64,000 nucleotides of DNA, taken from Sulfurimonas crateris. GTDB lineage: Bacteria > Campylobacterota > Campylobacteria > Campylobacterales > Sulfurimonadaceae. Both the position numbers and the translations under genes were made by a program. Shown one piece after another: positions 45,304 through 54,135 of this stretch (its first letter is position 1; every line of letters starts with the position of its first letter). The stretch spans positions 1 to 64,000 of the forward strand of contig NZ_SZPX01000008.1 of assembly GCF_005217605.1 (NCBI RefSeq). Reading direction: 5' to 3'. The notes under the pieces are model-generated. The model was not told the origin of the DNA. It saw only the letters and a program-made list of their open reading frames with translations, and ran no database searches.

Positions 45304-46068
45304 ATGAGTTGGCCGCAAATATTTAGCGATACCTACATAGTCGGTTTTATTCTTCTTTTTTTCAGATTCGGCGCTCTTTTTATGGCTGTGCCGATATTTT
45401 CACACAACAGCATCCCAATGAACGTAAAAGCAGCATTGGCATTTTTTTTCACGATTGTTTTTTACCCATCTATGCCTCCGCTTGAGATACCCATAACAAT
45501 GCCTAGCATTGTTGTGGCGATTCTCGGTGAGCTTCTTTTTGGACTTGCAATAGGCGTTGTCCTGCAGATAGCATTTAATGCTATAACGTTTGCAGGCGGG
45601 CAGATCTCTTTTATGATGGGTTTTTCGATGGCAAGTGCTATAGACCCGCAAACAGGCGTCTCAATGCCGATCATCTCGCAGTTTTTGTCTCTTATAGCCC
45701 TGATGGTTCTTTTTGCCATAGATATGCACCACTGGATGCTGCTTTTTATAGACAGCTCCTTGGAGAAGATCCCTCTTGGCGGCTTCTTGATGAGCGAAAA
45801 CCTCTTTAGATATATAATCATGGCGACATCAAATATGTTCATGGTCGGATTTATGATCGCATTCCCTATAATTGCGCTCTCATGGCTGGCTGATGTTATT
45901 TTTGGAATGCTTATGAAAACAATGCCTCAGTTCAACCTTTTGGTTATCGGTTTTCCTATAAAGATCATGGTCTCCTTTGTTGTTTTAATAGCCACATTGA
46001 CCGCTTCAATGCTGATTATAAAAGGGGAGATGCTCGAGGCTTTTAACTTTTTAGAGACGTTTTTTTAG
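45304..46068 (+). CDS. fliR: flagellar biosynthesis protein FliR
   Basis: Membrane component of the flagellar type III export gate, 254 residues. Characteristic: FRFGALFMAVPIFSHNSIPMNVKAALAFF, GLAIGVVLQIAFNAITFAGGQISFMMGFSMASAIDPQTG and MPQFNLLVIGFPIKI. ATG at 45304 is selected because AAAGGAG is 6 nt upstream; the TTG at 45298 abuts that site. Confidence 0.94.
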   Translation: MSWPQIFSDTYIVGFILLFFRFGALFMAVPIFSHNSIPMNVKAALAFFFTIVFYPSMPPLEIPITMPSIVVAILGELLFGLAIGVVLQIAFNAITFAGGQISFMMGFSMASAIDPQTGVSMPIISQFLSLIALMVLFAIDMHHWMLLFIDSSLEKIPLGGFLMSENLFRYIIMATSNMFMVGFMIAFPIIALSWLADVIFGMLMKTMPQFNLLVIGFPIKIMVSFVVLIATLTASMLIIKGEMLEAFNFLETFF

Positions 46069-46078
46069 TTTTTTTTGA

Positions 46079-46084
46079 TACAAT
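46079..46084 (+). promoter_or_regulatory. extended -10 (TGA-TACAAT) before the acidic protein gene
   Basis: TGATACAAT preceded by an 8-T run, 33 nt before the ATG at 46118. AAAGGG serves as ribosome site. Confidence 0.5.
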
Positions 46085-46117
46085 AATGTCAAAAGAGCCT
46101 CTTAAAGGGAAACCGTA

Positions 46118-47626
46118 ATGAAAATCTTACTTATAAACAATAATCCAGTAGTCAATAAATTAGTAACCCTAAGCGTACAAAAAACTTCAGATGAACTCGA
46201 AAAAACAGAGAGATCAGAAGATATTGAATCTACATCCTATGACCTTTTGATCGTTGATGACGGACTCTATACCGAAGAGCTGTTGGATGAGTTAAAATCA
46301 AAAATAGAGTTTAGTAAATCTCTTTATATCTGTGCAAAAGATGCTAATGCAGTAGAAGGATTCAACTCAACCATCCATAAGCCTTTTTTGCCGACCGATC
46401 TGGTCGAGACTATTGTATCATTGGCAAAAGAAATGAGCGTGAGTAGTGAAGAGAGAGTTCAAAAAAGCGAACCAGTAGAGAGTGAAGATGATTTCGTTTT
46501 TGATGGCGATGTGGATGATTTCGGTGAACTTGATGAACTCGAAGATCTCGATGCTCTTGAAGAGGATGAGCCAGACTTGTTGTCAGATACAGAGATCGAA
46601 GATGAGAGCGCCGCAAAAGAGCTTGATGATCTGGAAGATTTTGATGAGCTTGAGGATGAAGAGCTTGAAGATGAGCTTGAAGATGAGCTTGAAGATGAGC
46701 TTGAAGACGACGGATTTGATGAGCTTGAAGATGCAGAGCTTGAACTAGAGGATAATGAGGGCAGTGATCTTGATGATCTGGATAAAGATAAAGAAGAGAG
46801 TGAAAAGAGCGGCGTGTTAGATAAAGAGGAGCTTCAAGAGGTTCAAAATCTTTTAGAAGAGACAGAAACAGAGGAGAGTGAGCCTCAAGAAGATTTAGAG
46901 CTTGGAGATGATCTGGAACTTGAAGACAACTTAGAGCTTGAAGACGACTTAGAGCTTGAAGACGACTTAGAGCTTGAAGATGATCTGGAAGTTGAAGATG
47001 ATTCGGTCTCAGACGAAGATGAGATGGGTTTTGATGAAGAGACCAAAGAGTTGGTAGCCGACGATAACATAGAACTAGAAGAATATGAAGCTGATGAGCT
47101 TGATTTTGAAGATGCCAAAGAGCTAGAATCTGAGGAAGACAAGCTTCAAGAAGAGAGTGAGATCGAAGAACTAGGGCTTGATGAAGAGCTGGAAGCCCAA
47201 GAGCTTGATCTTGAAGATGATCTAGAAGAAAATGAGTTTGATCAAGATGATATAGAGTCGCAAATTCACGACGCGGTTCAAGAGCTTACTAACGAAGATC
47301 TTGAGAGTGAAATAGATGAAGATATTCTGCTTGATATAGACTCTTTGACAAGCAGAGATCTGAAACTGGCAATAGGTGAAGATATTGATGAAGAGAGTGA
47401 AGCTGATGAGTCTGACGAATCTGAACTATATGAAGAAGAGGATTTCAGCGAGAGTGACAGTTTAGAAGAGGAAGAGCCATCTAGCGATATAGAGGAGTCT
47501 GCAAAGAGTTCCAATGATGGAGTAGAGGCTCTTAAAAAACTTCTAAAAGCACTTACAAATGAGGAAGTGGCTGCATCGCTTAAAGGTATGAAGATAAGCA
47601 TAAATATAACTCTAGGTGATAAGTAG
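46118..47626 (+). CDS. highly acidic repeat protein with pseudo-receiver domain
   Basis: A 502-residue protein. Residues 1-108 look like a response-regulator receiver (DLLIVDDGLY, later IHKPFLPTDLVETI), but the usual acidic pair is Asn (INNNP), so phosphorylation is doubtful. Residues ~120-470 are extremely Asp/Glu/Leu-rich with tandem repeats. The last ~35 residues form a separate helical/strand segment (ALKKLLKALTNEEVAASLKGM). C. jejuni has a 'highly acidic protein' (Cj1178) between fliR and gmk, the same place, so the gene is a conserved, flagella-linked one of unknown function. It overlaps gmk by one base. Confidence 0.75.
   Translation: MKILLINNNPVVNKLVTLSVQKTSDELEKTERSEDIESTSYDLLIVDDGLYTEELLDELKSKIEFSKSLYICAKDANAVEGFNSTIHKPFLPTDLVETIVSLAKEMSVSSEERVQKSEPVESEDDFVFDGDVDDFGELDELEDLDALEEDEPDLLSDTEIEDESAAKELDDLEDFDELEDEELEDELEDELEDELEDDGFDELEDAELELEDNEGSDLDDLDKDKEESEKSGVLDKEELQEVQNLLEETETEESEPQEDLELGDDLELEDNLELEDDLELEDDLELEDDLEVEDDSVSDEDEMGFDEETKELVADDNIELEEYEADELDFEDAKELESEEDKLQEESEIEELGLDEELEAQELDLEDDLEENEFDQDDIESQIHDAVQELTNEDLESEIDEDILLDIDSLTSRDLKLAIGEDIDEESEADESDESELYEEEDFSESDSLEEEEPSSDIEESAKSSNDGVEALKKLLKALTNEEVAASLKGMKISINITLGDK
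46661..46708 (+). repeat. four 12-bp tandem repeats in the acidic protein gene
   Basis: Unit gagcttgaagat: three exact copies and a fourth with one change (gac). Encodes ELED repeats. Copy number could vary by slippage in steps that keep the frame. Confidence 0.85.
46895..47002 (+). repeat. six 18-bp tandem repeats in the acidic protein gene
   Basis: Unit ttagagcttgaagacgac: two exact copies (46931, 46949) flanked by near copies, encoding LELEDD repeats. The in-frame 18-bp period allows length change without frameshift. Confidence 0.8.
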
Positions 47627-48246
47627 TGAATCATAGATCAGGTGCAATTTTAGTTCTATCGGGTCCAAGCGGGGCAGGAAAGAGCTCTTTACTTAATGAA
47701 GTTATAGGCGATATCGGTGAGTGCTACTTCTCTATCTCTACCACCACGCGCCCTATAAGAGAGGGTGAAATTAACGGTGTCCATTACCACTTCGTAGATG
47801 AGGCGGAGTTTAAAAAAGATATAGAAGAGGAGTTCTTTTTAGAGTATGCTTTTGTACACGGCAACTACTATGGAACCTCAATAAAGCTTGTAAAAGAGGC
47901 TTTAAAAGATGGTAAGCTTGTAATATTTGACATAGATGTGCAGGGTAATGCGACCATTATAAACAGACTTGGAGACATAACAACTTCCGTCTTTATCTCT
48001 CCCCCGACACTCTCAGAGTTAAAAAAGCGTTTAGAGGCGCGTTCTACCGACTCTCAAGAGGTGATCGACCGCCGTATTGATATGGCAAAAAGAGAGATAC
48101 AAAGGATCAGCGAGTATGACTTTCTTATTGTAAATGATGACTTTGCACAAGCCGCGGCAACTCTAAAAACAATAGCAAATGCGGCTAGAGTTAAAATCCC
48201 TGCAAACGAGATAAATGACTTTGCGAGAAAATGGGAAGATATATAG
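47626..48246 (+). CDS. gmk: guanylate kinase
   Basis: Phosphorylates GMP to GDP, 206 residues. P-loop LSGPSGAGKSSLL, GMP-binding STTTRPIREGEINGVHYHF and FLEYAFVHGNYYGTS, and FDIDVQGNATI are standard. GTG start overlapping the stop of the acidic protein gene (TAGTG), so it is translationally coupled. Confidence 0.96.
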   Translation: MNHRSGAILVLSGPSGAGKSSLLNEVIGDIGECYFSISTTTRPIREGEINGVHYHFVDEAEFKKDIEEEFFLEYAFVHGNYYGTSIKLVKEALKDGKLVIFDIDVQGNATIINRLGDITTSVFISPPTLSELKKRLEARSTDSQEVIDRRIDMAKREIQRISEYDFLIVNDDFAQAAATLKTIANAARVKIPANEINDFARKWEDI

Positions 48247-48296
48247 CAATCAACCCATTATATAGTCGTGATAAGAGAAGTTACAGCTAATTTGGT

Positions 48297-48302
48297 TATA
48301 AT
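48297..48302 (+). promoter_or_regulatory. tatA -10 element
   Basis: TATAAT 30 nt before the tatA ATG, with AAAGGA as ribosome site. The 86-bp gap after gmk has no clear terminator. Confidence 0.5.
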
Positions 48303-48332
48303 TTCGGACTTAAATTTATAAAAGGAATAGAT

Positions 48333-48575
48333 ATGGGAATGCCTGGCGGACAAGAACTATTAATAATCTTAGCAATCGTTGTATTACTCTTTGGTGCAAA
48401 GAAGATACCTGAGTTGGCAAAAGGCCTTGGAAAAGGAATAAAAAACTTTAAAGCTGAAATGAAGAATGATGATGAGGAAGAGATAAAAACCGCATCAACA
48501 GATGCTCCTAAAAAAGTAGAGTCTAGTGAAGAGAGTACTTCAAAAGAGGCTCCAAAAACTACTACACAAGCGTAA
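48333..48575 (+). CDS. tatA: twin-arginine translocase subunit TatA
   Basis: An 80-residue single-span protein: [37 protein letters not shown] contains the membrane helix, [10 protein letters not shown] hinge and amphipathic helix of TatA/E. An acidic, Ser/Thr/Lys-rich tail follows. Sits between gmk and argS as in Campylobacter. tatC is not in the window. Confidence 0.93.
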   Translation: MGMPGGQELLIILAIVVLLFGAKKIPELAKGLGKGIKNFKAEMKNDDEEEIKTASTDAPKKVESSEESTSKEAPKTTTQA

Positions 48576-48578
48576 CTT

Positions 48579-50174
48579 TTGAAACAACGAGTATCGGCGC
48601 TTTTGCGCGAAAAGTTTGGTCGTGAAGTTGTTTTAGAGAAGCCGCGTGACCGATCTTTCGGTCACTTCGCTACCCCTATTGCTTTTGCCATGGCAAAGGA
48701 GCTTAAGCAGTCTCCTATGAAAATTGCCGAGGAGTTAGCTTCCTCATTTGATGAAGGCGATTTTTTTAGCAGTGTTGACTCCGTAAAAGGGTATCTCAAC
48801 TTTCGTCTAAGTGAGAACTTTCTAAGCGAGTATGCCGCTTGGGCACTTGAGAATCCAAGCGAGTTCGCAAAAGATGAAAAAAATGAGAAGATCCTTTTGG
48901 AGTTTGTAAGTGCAAATCCTACAGGACCTCTTCATATAGGCCATGCAAGAGGCGCAGTTTACGGAGATACTCTTTATAGACTTGCAAAGCATCTAGGCTA
49001 TGACATAACGGCTGAGTACTATGTAAATGATGCGGGAAATCAGATAGACCTGCTTGGTCTCTCCATCCAGCTTTACGGTCGTGAGAACATACTTAACGAG
49101 AGTGTCGAGTACCCTGAGAGCTACTACAGAGGCGACTATCTTGCTCCTTTGGCAAAAAAAGCGGTAGAGAAGTTCGGTATAGAGATATTAAGTGACGAAT
49201 CACGTCAAAAAGAGCTTGCCCTCTGGGCTAAAGACGGTGTTATGGAGATCATAAAAAATGATCTTGCAGACACTAATATCTTCTTTGACACATTTGTTTA
49301 TGAGTCATCACTTTATGACGACTGGGACAGAGTCATGGCAAAGATGGGCGATGGCATATATGAAAAAGAGGGCAAACTCTTTATAGCATCTTCTCAAAAA
49401 GGCGACGACTCGGACAGAGTCGTTGTTCGTGAAGATGGCCGTCCAACATATCTTGCAGGCGATATAGTTTATCATAACCAAAAGTTCGAGCGCGGCTATG
49501 ATCACTATATAAATATCTGGGGAGCCGATCACCACGGCTATATTGCCAGAGTAAAAGCTGCAGTCGAGTTTCTGGGGTATGAGAGCACTAAGCTTGAAGT
49601 AGGGCTCTCTCAGATGGTTAGTCTTTTAAAGGACGGCGAACCATACAAGATGAGCAAGCGTGCAGGTAATGTAATACTTATGAGCGATATTGTCGAAGAG
49701 ATAGGTGCGGATGCACTTAGATTTATCTTTGCTTCAAAAAAGAGTGACACCGCTTTGGAGTTTGACCTCTCAGAGTTTAAAAAGCAGGACAGCTCAAACC
49801 CTATTTTTTATATCCAATATGCTCACGCAAGGATAAAGACCATTCTCTCAAAAAGTAATTTTGGCGAAGATGAGATCATGGCGGCAAGCTTGAAGAATTT
49901 GGGTGAAAATGCAGATGCTCTTCTCTTTGATGCGCTGCTTCTGCCTGAGATAATAGAGGATGCTTTTAATTCAAGACAGGTTCAAAAACTCCCAGAGTAT
50001 CTGAAGTCACTTGCGGCATCACTTCATAAGTTCTACTACGATTGCAGGATCATAGGAACAGAGGATGAGGCAAAACTTCTAAAGCTGTTGATGGTCGTAG
50101 GGCTCTCGCTCCGCACAGGACTCTCTTTGATGGGGATAACTGCAAAGGACTACATGACAAAAGAGGAAGATTAA
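48579..50174 (+). CDS. argS: arginyl-tRNA synthetase
   Basis: Class I aminoacyl-tRNA synthetase of 531 residues. FVSANPTGPLHIGHARGAVYGD contains the HIGH motif; YKMSKRAGN is the KMSKS equivalent; NPIFYIQYAHARIKTIL begins the anticodon-binding domain. TTG start at 48579 only 3 bases after tatA and without an obvious ribosome site, so it depends on tatA translation. The last 4 bp overlap the convergent L,D-transpeptidase gene. Confidence 0.95.
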   Translation: MKQRVSALLREKFGREVVLEKPRDRSFGHFATPIAFAMAKELKQSPMKIAEELASSFDEGDFFSSVDSVKGYLNFRLSENFLSEYAAWALENPSEFAKDEKNEKILLEFVSANPTGPLHIGHARGAVYGDTLYRLAKHLGYDITAEYYVNDAGNQIDLLGLSIQLYGRENILNESVEYPESYYRGDYLAPLAKKAVEKFGIEILSDESRQKELALWAKDGVMEIIKNDLADTNIFFDTFVYESSLYDDWDRVMAKMGDGIYEKEGKLFIASSQKGDDSDRVVVREDGRPTYLAGDIVYHNQKFERGYDHYINIWGADHHGYIARVKAAVEFLGYESTKLEVGLSQMVSLLKDGEPYKMSKRAGNVILMSDIVEEIGADALRFIFASKKSDTALEFDLSEFKKQDSSNPIFYIQYAHARIKTILSKSNFGEDEIMAASLKNLGENADALLFDALLLPEIIEDAFNSRQVQKLPEYLKSLAASLHKFYYDCRIIGTEDEAKLLKLLMVVGLSLRTGLSLMGITAKDYMTKEED

Positions 50175-50851
50175 AATTTAAGGCTCCCATAGAGCTTTAA
50201 TACTTCCTCCAGCTGAGATCTTGTGATCTGTATCAGGATCGGACTTTTACTCTCATCAAGCCAAGAGGCTATCTTCTTTATCTCTTCAAGAGTCATAGAT
50301 GTACATCCTGCCGTTGGTGCATCTTGTGCTTTTTGAACGTGCATAAAGATGCAAGAGCCTCTTTTTTTGAGCTGCTTTTTGTTGTGTCCTACTACAATTC
50401 CAAGTTCATACTGTCCGTCGTCTCTTCGCATCTCTTCAAAGCTTTTTGGTTTTATCTTTGGCTCTTTAATTATTTTGTTATAAAACTCAGAATCTGAATC
50501 ATCAACGCAGATAACTCCTTTTTTTGCGTGAATATATGGCATCTTGAATTTCAGATCCTTCTCATAGCCAAATATCGCATCAAGGCTGAATATGCCTATG
50601 GGCGCCTTTTGATCCCCCTCAAATTTAGTCGGCTCTTCCTCCTTTTGAAAAAGCTCGATCTTACCTAGCCCAAAGCCAAATCCATTCTTTCCTACATTGA
50701 CTTTTATTGGGTCAAAAACCATGACTGAATCTTCAAAAGTGTAGAGCTCTGCTTTGCTAGAATTGTACTCATCACCAACCACTAAAACCATTTGTTCGCC
50801 CGCAAATACAAAGATTTGACAAATTATTATAATTAAGAAACTTTTTACCAT
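50171..50851 (-). CDS. periplasmic L,D-transpeptidase-like (YkuD) protein
   Basis: A 226-residue exported protein of the YkuD/YafK kind that acts on peptidoglycan stem peptides. The start at 50851 is chosen because MVKSFLIIIICQIFVFAGEQ is a signal peptide; the longer frame to 50968 adds an improbable 39 residues. The catalytic region is intact: IFMHVQKAQDAPTAGCTSM, with the His and the Cys of the (S/T)xGC motif. Related Campylobacterota enzymes trim peptides and affect cell shape. Transpeptidase versus carboxypeptidase activity cannot be told. Confidence 0.8.
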   Translation of the reverse strand: MVKSFLIIIICQIFVFAGEQMVLVVGDEYNSSKAELYTFEDSVMVFDPIKVNVGKNGFGFGLGKIELFQKEEEPTKFEGDQKAPIGIFSLDAIFGYEKDLKFKMPYIHAKKGVICVDDSDSEFYNKIIKEPKIKPKSFEEMRRDDGQYELGIVVGHNKKQLKKRGSCIFMHVQKAQDAPTAGCTSMTLEEIKKIASWLDESKSPILIQITRSQLEEVLKLYGSLKF

Positions 50852-50914
50852 AAAGTATGTTACTATTACTAAAATATGAGACGGGTTAATTTTTTTAGAA
50901 ACGGAAAAAATTTT

Positions 50915-51538
50915 ATGAGTATAAATATAAGAAAAGCCACTAGTGACGATGCGCCGTTCTTGGCACAAATGATATTACAGAGTACTAGAGCTGATAAAAA
51001 AATCGGGATATATGATCTGATTTTTAAAACTAAAAATGATAAAGATGTATTAGATTACTTAGAAAAATTAACGAATACAAATTCAAGATCTAGCTGTCAC
51101 TACTCTAATTTTTTGATTGCCGAGATAGACGGTAAAAGCGTAGGTTCTCTTTGTAGTTATGAACCTAGGATCGCGACAAGAGAGGTTTTTTTAGAGGCTC
51201 TTAGCGAGATCGGAGTTGACGGTGAAGAGAGCGAGTATCTGGGGCTTATGGAGATCTGCTCATTTCCTATAAATACAAGAACGCTTATTTTTGATTATAT
51301 GGAGGAGTTAGAGGGCTTTATGGATGTTGGTATCTTAAAAGCGCTTATGCACAAAAGTCTTCTAACTGCAAGACTTAAAGGTTACCGTATAGCTCAGACC
51401 ATAGTTGAGATCGGCTCACTGGAGACTCTTCTATATTACAAAAAACTCGGCTTTAAAGAGGTCAAGCAAAAAGAGTGCGACCCTTATAAAGAGATATTTG
51501 GCAGAGCAGGTTTGATCCTACTCTCTATAGAGTTTTGA
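50915..51538 (+). CDS. GNAT-family acetyltransferase
   Basis: A 207-residue protein that opens with a GNAT strand-helix pattern (SINIRKATSDDAPFLAQMI) and continues with HYSNFLIAEIDGKSVGSLCSYEP and, near the end, LKGYRIAQTIVEIGSLETLLYYKKLGFKEV. The acetyl-CoA loop (R/QxxGxG/A) is not canonical. ATG at 50915 is chosen as the fold begins there. Substrate unknown. Divergent from the YkuD-type gene. Confidence 0.72.
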   Translation: MSINIRKATSDDAPFLAQMILQSTRADKKIGIYDLIFKTKNDKDVLDYLEKLTNTNSRSSCHYSNFLIAEIDGKSVGSLCSYEPRIATREVFLEALSEIGVDGEESEYLGLMEICSFPINTRTLIFDYMEELEGFMDVGILKALMHKSLLTARLKGYRIAQTIVEIGSLETLLYYKKLGFKEVKQKECDPYKEIFGRAGLILLSIEF

Positions 51539-51548
51539 TAGGTCTAAC

Positions 51549-52919
51549 ATAGAACTCTCAGCGTTATCCCTCTTCCCTTCACTTCTTGCCATAGCACTGG
51601 CACTATATACACGAAATGTAATGCTCTCTCTATTTGGGGGAGTGCTGCTTGGTGTTTTTGTTTTAAACGACTTCTCATTTTTAACTTCTTTAAAGAGTCT
51701 CTTCTCTCTTTTTGGCTCACTTTTAAGTGAGCCTTGGATACTCAAAACTTTGGCTTTTGCGATCTTGGTCGGAAGCATTATGGCTTTGATCGAAAAATCG
51801 GGCGGGATTGAAGGTTTTGTGGATTATATGCTGCACAAGACAAAGATCGTAAAATCTGGGCGCTCTGCTTTGATGCTCAGTTACGTGGTCGGCGTTATTA
51901 TATTTGTGGAGTCATCCATTACGGCTCTGATTTCGGGAGCTGTGGGAAAACCGCTTTGCGACAAGTATAAGATATCAAGCGCAAAACTTGCTTTTGTCTG
52001 CGATTCGACATCGGCACCCATAAGCTCTCTCATTGTTCTCAATGGCTGGGGAGCGCTTCTTCTTGGGCTTATCGCTACGCAGATATCTTTAGGCATTATA
52101 GAGGCGGATGCCGTCTCCCTTCTTATCGACTCTATTTTATATAACTTTTACTCGATGGCCGCGCTTGTGGTTACCTTTTTAGCGATATGGTTTAATATAG
52201 ATCTAGGAGATATGAAAAAAGCCAAGCATATACCAAAAGAGACGCAGAGTCTGCAAAGCGGCGGTGCAAGTATGTATTATATGCTTCTGCCTATTATATT
52301 GATGGTTATTTCGGTCTTTATTTTTCTTTATCTTACCGGTGATGGAGATATTTTAAAAGGGAGCGGTTCGAGCTCTATCTTTTACACAATGCTTACTACT
52401 TTTATATTTACTCTCTTTTACTTTGTCGGCACTAAGAACATGAACTTTTCAACATGGGCCAAAACTGCAGTTTTGGGGGCAAAAAAACTAATACCCATTG
52501 CACTGATACTGCTTTTTGCATTTGCTATAGGGGAGGTTACCACCAGCCTTAAAACAGGTCACTATCTGGCATCTTTAGCAAGTGAAAATTTAAGCATCTA
52601 CCTGTTGGCGGGAGTGATATTTCTTATAAGTTCCGTTATCTCATTTTCAACTGGAACAAGCTGGGGAACTTTTAGCATAATGATACCCGTCGCAGTTCCT
52701 ATGGCAGTTGCAATGGACGCAAATATCGCTCTGTGTATCGGAGCGGTTATTTCGGGAGGAATTTTCGGGGATCACTGCTCGCCAATCTCGGATACTACGA
52801 TCATATCTTCGATGGCAAGTGATTGTGAAGTGATAGAGCACGTGCGAACTCAGATGCCTTACGCACTGATAAGCGGGACGATAGCGTTCGTGCTTTTTGT
52901 GCTCTTTAGCCTGCTCTAA
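51549..52919 (+). CDS. NhaC-family Na+/H+ antiporter, probable ATA start
   Basis: Integral membrane antiporter with about 11-12 helices, 456 residues if counted from 51549. Signatures: KSGGIEGFVDYM, VIIFVESSITALISGAVGKPL, DSTSAPISSLIVLNGWGA, and FSTGTSWGTFSIMIPVAVPMA with GGIFGDHCSPISDTTIISSM near the C-terminus. The first ATG (51621) lies inside the first membrane helix. The 24 codons before it read ELSALSLFPSLLAIALALYT, a normal NhaC N-terminus, yet contain no ATG, GTG or TTG. ATA at 51549, with AGGT 5 nt upstream, is the likely start. It overlaps the exonuclease gene by 4 bp tail to tail. Confidence 0.8.
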   Translation: MELSALSLFPSLLAIALALYTRNVMLSLFGGVLLGVFVLNDFSFLTSLKSLFSLFGSLLSEPWILKTLAFAILVGSIMALIEKSGGIEGFVDYMLHKTKIVKSGRSALMLSYVVGVIIFVESSITALISGAVGKPLCDKYKISSAKLAFVCDSTSAPISSLIVLNGWGALLLGLIATQISLGIIEADAVSLLIDSILYNFYSMAALVVTFLAIWFNIDLGDMKKAKHIPKETQSLQSGGASMYYMLLPIILMVISVFIFLYLTGDGDILKGSGSSSIFYTMLTTFIFTLFYFVGTKNMNFSTWAKTAVLGAKKLIPIALILLFAFAIGEVTTSLKTGHYLASLASENLSIYLLAGVIFLISSVISFSTGTSWGTFSIMIPVAVPMAVAMDANIALCIGAVISGGIFGDHCSPISDTTIISSMASDCEVIEHVRTQMPYALISGTIAFVLFVLFSLL

Positions 52920-53659
52920 ACTCCTAGAGCAGTATTTATCGAGTAGCGCATATCGTCATCAAGATTATCCATGCCGCCGAGCATCCATCTAAGATAAGCA
53001 GCGTCACTTGCGGCAACCTCTGCGAGAGTTTTGCCTTTGTACTTTCCGAAATTAAATGATTTTATAAGGATTGGGGTTAGAGTCAGATCAACCATCTTCT
53101 CAACCGGATTTTCTGTCGGAAACTGCGCTAAAACAGCCTCTTTGAGTTTGCTTAAAAATAGTTTTAGAACAAGTACGTCACCTATCGCATCGTGAGCTTT
53201 TATGGTTATGCCGAGTTCATCCGCCTCTTTTTGCTCATCTAGGTAGAGACCCATTTTATAACGAAAATATTGAAGTCTGTGTGCCTCTTCATCCGGAAAT
53301 ATATGTTTAGCCACCCTTAGCGTGTCGATAACTTTCATCTGGGTTTTAAAACCCTCTTTTGCAAGCATATCTATGTCAAATTTTGCGTTGTGGATGATGA
53401 TATAGTTTTCATCTGTGTTTAGTTCTTGAAGTCTTTTATATGATGCGCTCTCTTTGCATGGGCTCTTGCCCTCGAGCATATCTGGAGTGATGCCGTGAAC
53501 TTCCATAGCGGCGTAATTTATAGGAACATCAGTTGTGAAAAACTCGTTTTGAACCTCTATCTTTTTCTCGCCTAAAACCATGAAGCCTAGCTGAATCACT
53601 CTGTCTAGCTCACCCGTTCCCGTTGTCTCAGTATCTAATATAATATATTTTTTTGCCAA
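52916..53659 (-). CDS. DnaQ-like 3'-5' exonuclease with C-terminal DUF3820-like part
   Basis: A 247-residue DEDDh-type exonuclease. Motif I ILDTETTG (Asp9, Glu11), motif II IIHNAKFDIDML, motif III HDAIGDVLV (His and Asp). The last 50 residues (FNFGKYKGKTLAEVAASDAAYLRWML) match the small DUF3820-type module often attached to such nucleases. It may be a proofreading/repair exonuclease; a separate DnaE-bound epsilon subunit role is not implied by context. Confidence 0.85.
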   Translation of the reverse strand: MAKKYIILDTETTGTGELDRVIQLGFMVLGEKKIEVQNEFFTTDVPINYAAMEVHGITPDMLEGKSPCKESASYKRLQELNTDENYIIIHNAKFDIDMLAKEGFKTQMKVIDTLRVAKHIFPDEEAHRLQYFRYKMGLYLDEQKEADELGITIKAHDAIGDVLVLKLFLSKLKEAVLAQFPTENPVEKMVDLTLTPILIKSFNFGKYKGKTLAEVAASDAAYLRWMLGGMDNLDDDMRYSINTALGV

Positions 53660-53683
53660 ATCTCTACCTTTTTGTTTTCTATA

Positions 53684-54061
53684 TTAAAAAAGAAAGGAGT
53701 CTAACATATATTCGCTTTGAGCATGCAGATACTCGGGGCTAAGCTCTATTTTTATGGTCTCTTCGCCTATTTCGTAGGTGCAAAACTGTACAAATTTAAG
53801 CTGGATACTCTCGCCCTCAAACTCAAAGTTTCTAACGGCTAAAGGTTCGTTTATCTCTTCGAGAAGATCTTGAATATCATTTATAGAGTCTTTACAAGGC
53901 TGGAGATTTAGGAGTTTGAAAATATTTTGAAGCTTTATCTCCAAAGAGAGATCTTCATCCATAGCAAGATGCGTATTGTAGATGCCGCGAGCTAACTTCA
54001 TAGCATTTAGGCTTAACGGTTCTGCCAATAGATTTCGTTTTACAATCTCTTTTTTAATCAT
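53684..54061 (-). CDS. hypothetical protein
   Basis: A 125-residue soluble acidic protein, helical in the first 75 residues (KLQNIFKLLNLQPCKDSINDIQDLLEEI) and strand-rich afterwards (FEFEGESIQLKFVQFCTYEI). No family recognised. It lies 24 bp upstream of the exonuclease gene on the same strand and is probably co-transcribed. Promoters for this gene and the divergent amidase gene share the 74-bp gap 54062-54135. Confidence 0.6.
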   Translation of the reverse strand: MIKKEIVKRNLLAEPLSLNAMKLARGIYNTHLAMDEDLSLEIKLQNIFKLLNLQPCKDSINDIQDLLEEINEPLAVRNFEFEGESIQLKFVQFCTYEIGEETIKIELSPEYLHAQSEYMLDSFLF

Positions 54062-54103
54062 AGTACTATCTTATATCTATATCCATTAAAAGTATATAAA
54101 AGC

Positions 54104-54109
54104 TATAAT
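54104..54109 (+). promoter_or_regulatory. amidase gene -10 element
   Basis: TATAAT 26 nt before the ATG at 54136, with GAGG as ribosome site. Confidence 0.5.
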
Positions 54110-54135
54110 AGAGTTAATTTTTTTGAGGCATATTT

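Noticed and set aside
46885-47142. Serine-rich frame on the minus strand
   Set aside because: It is only the antisense of the acidic Leu-Glu-Asp repeats; composition mirrors them.
51518-51778. 86-codon minus-strand frame over the start of the NhaC-type gene
   Set aside because: The + strand reads as a continuous NhaC N-terminus through the same bases; the antisense frame has no family features.
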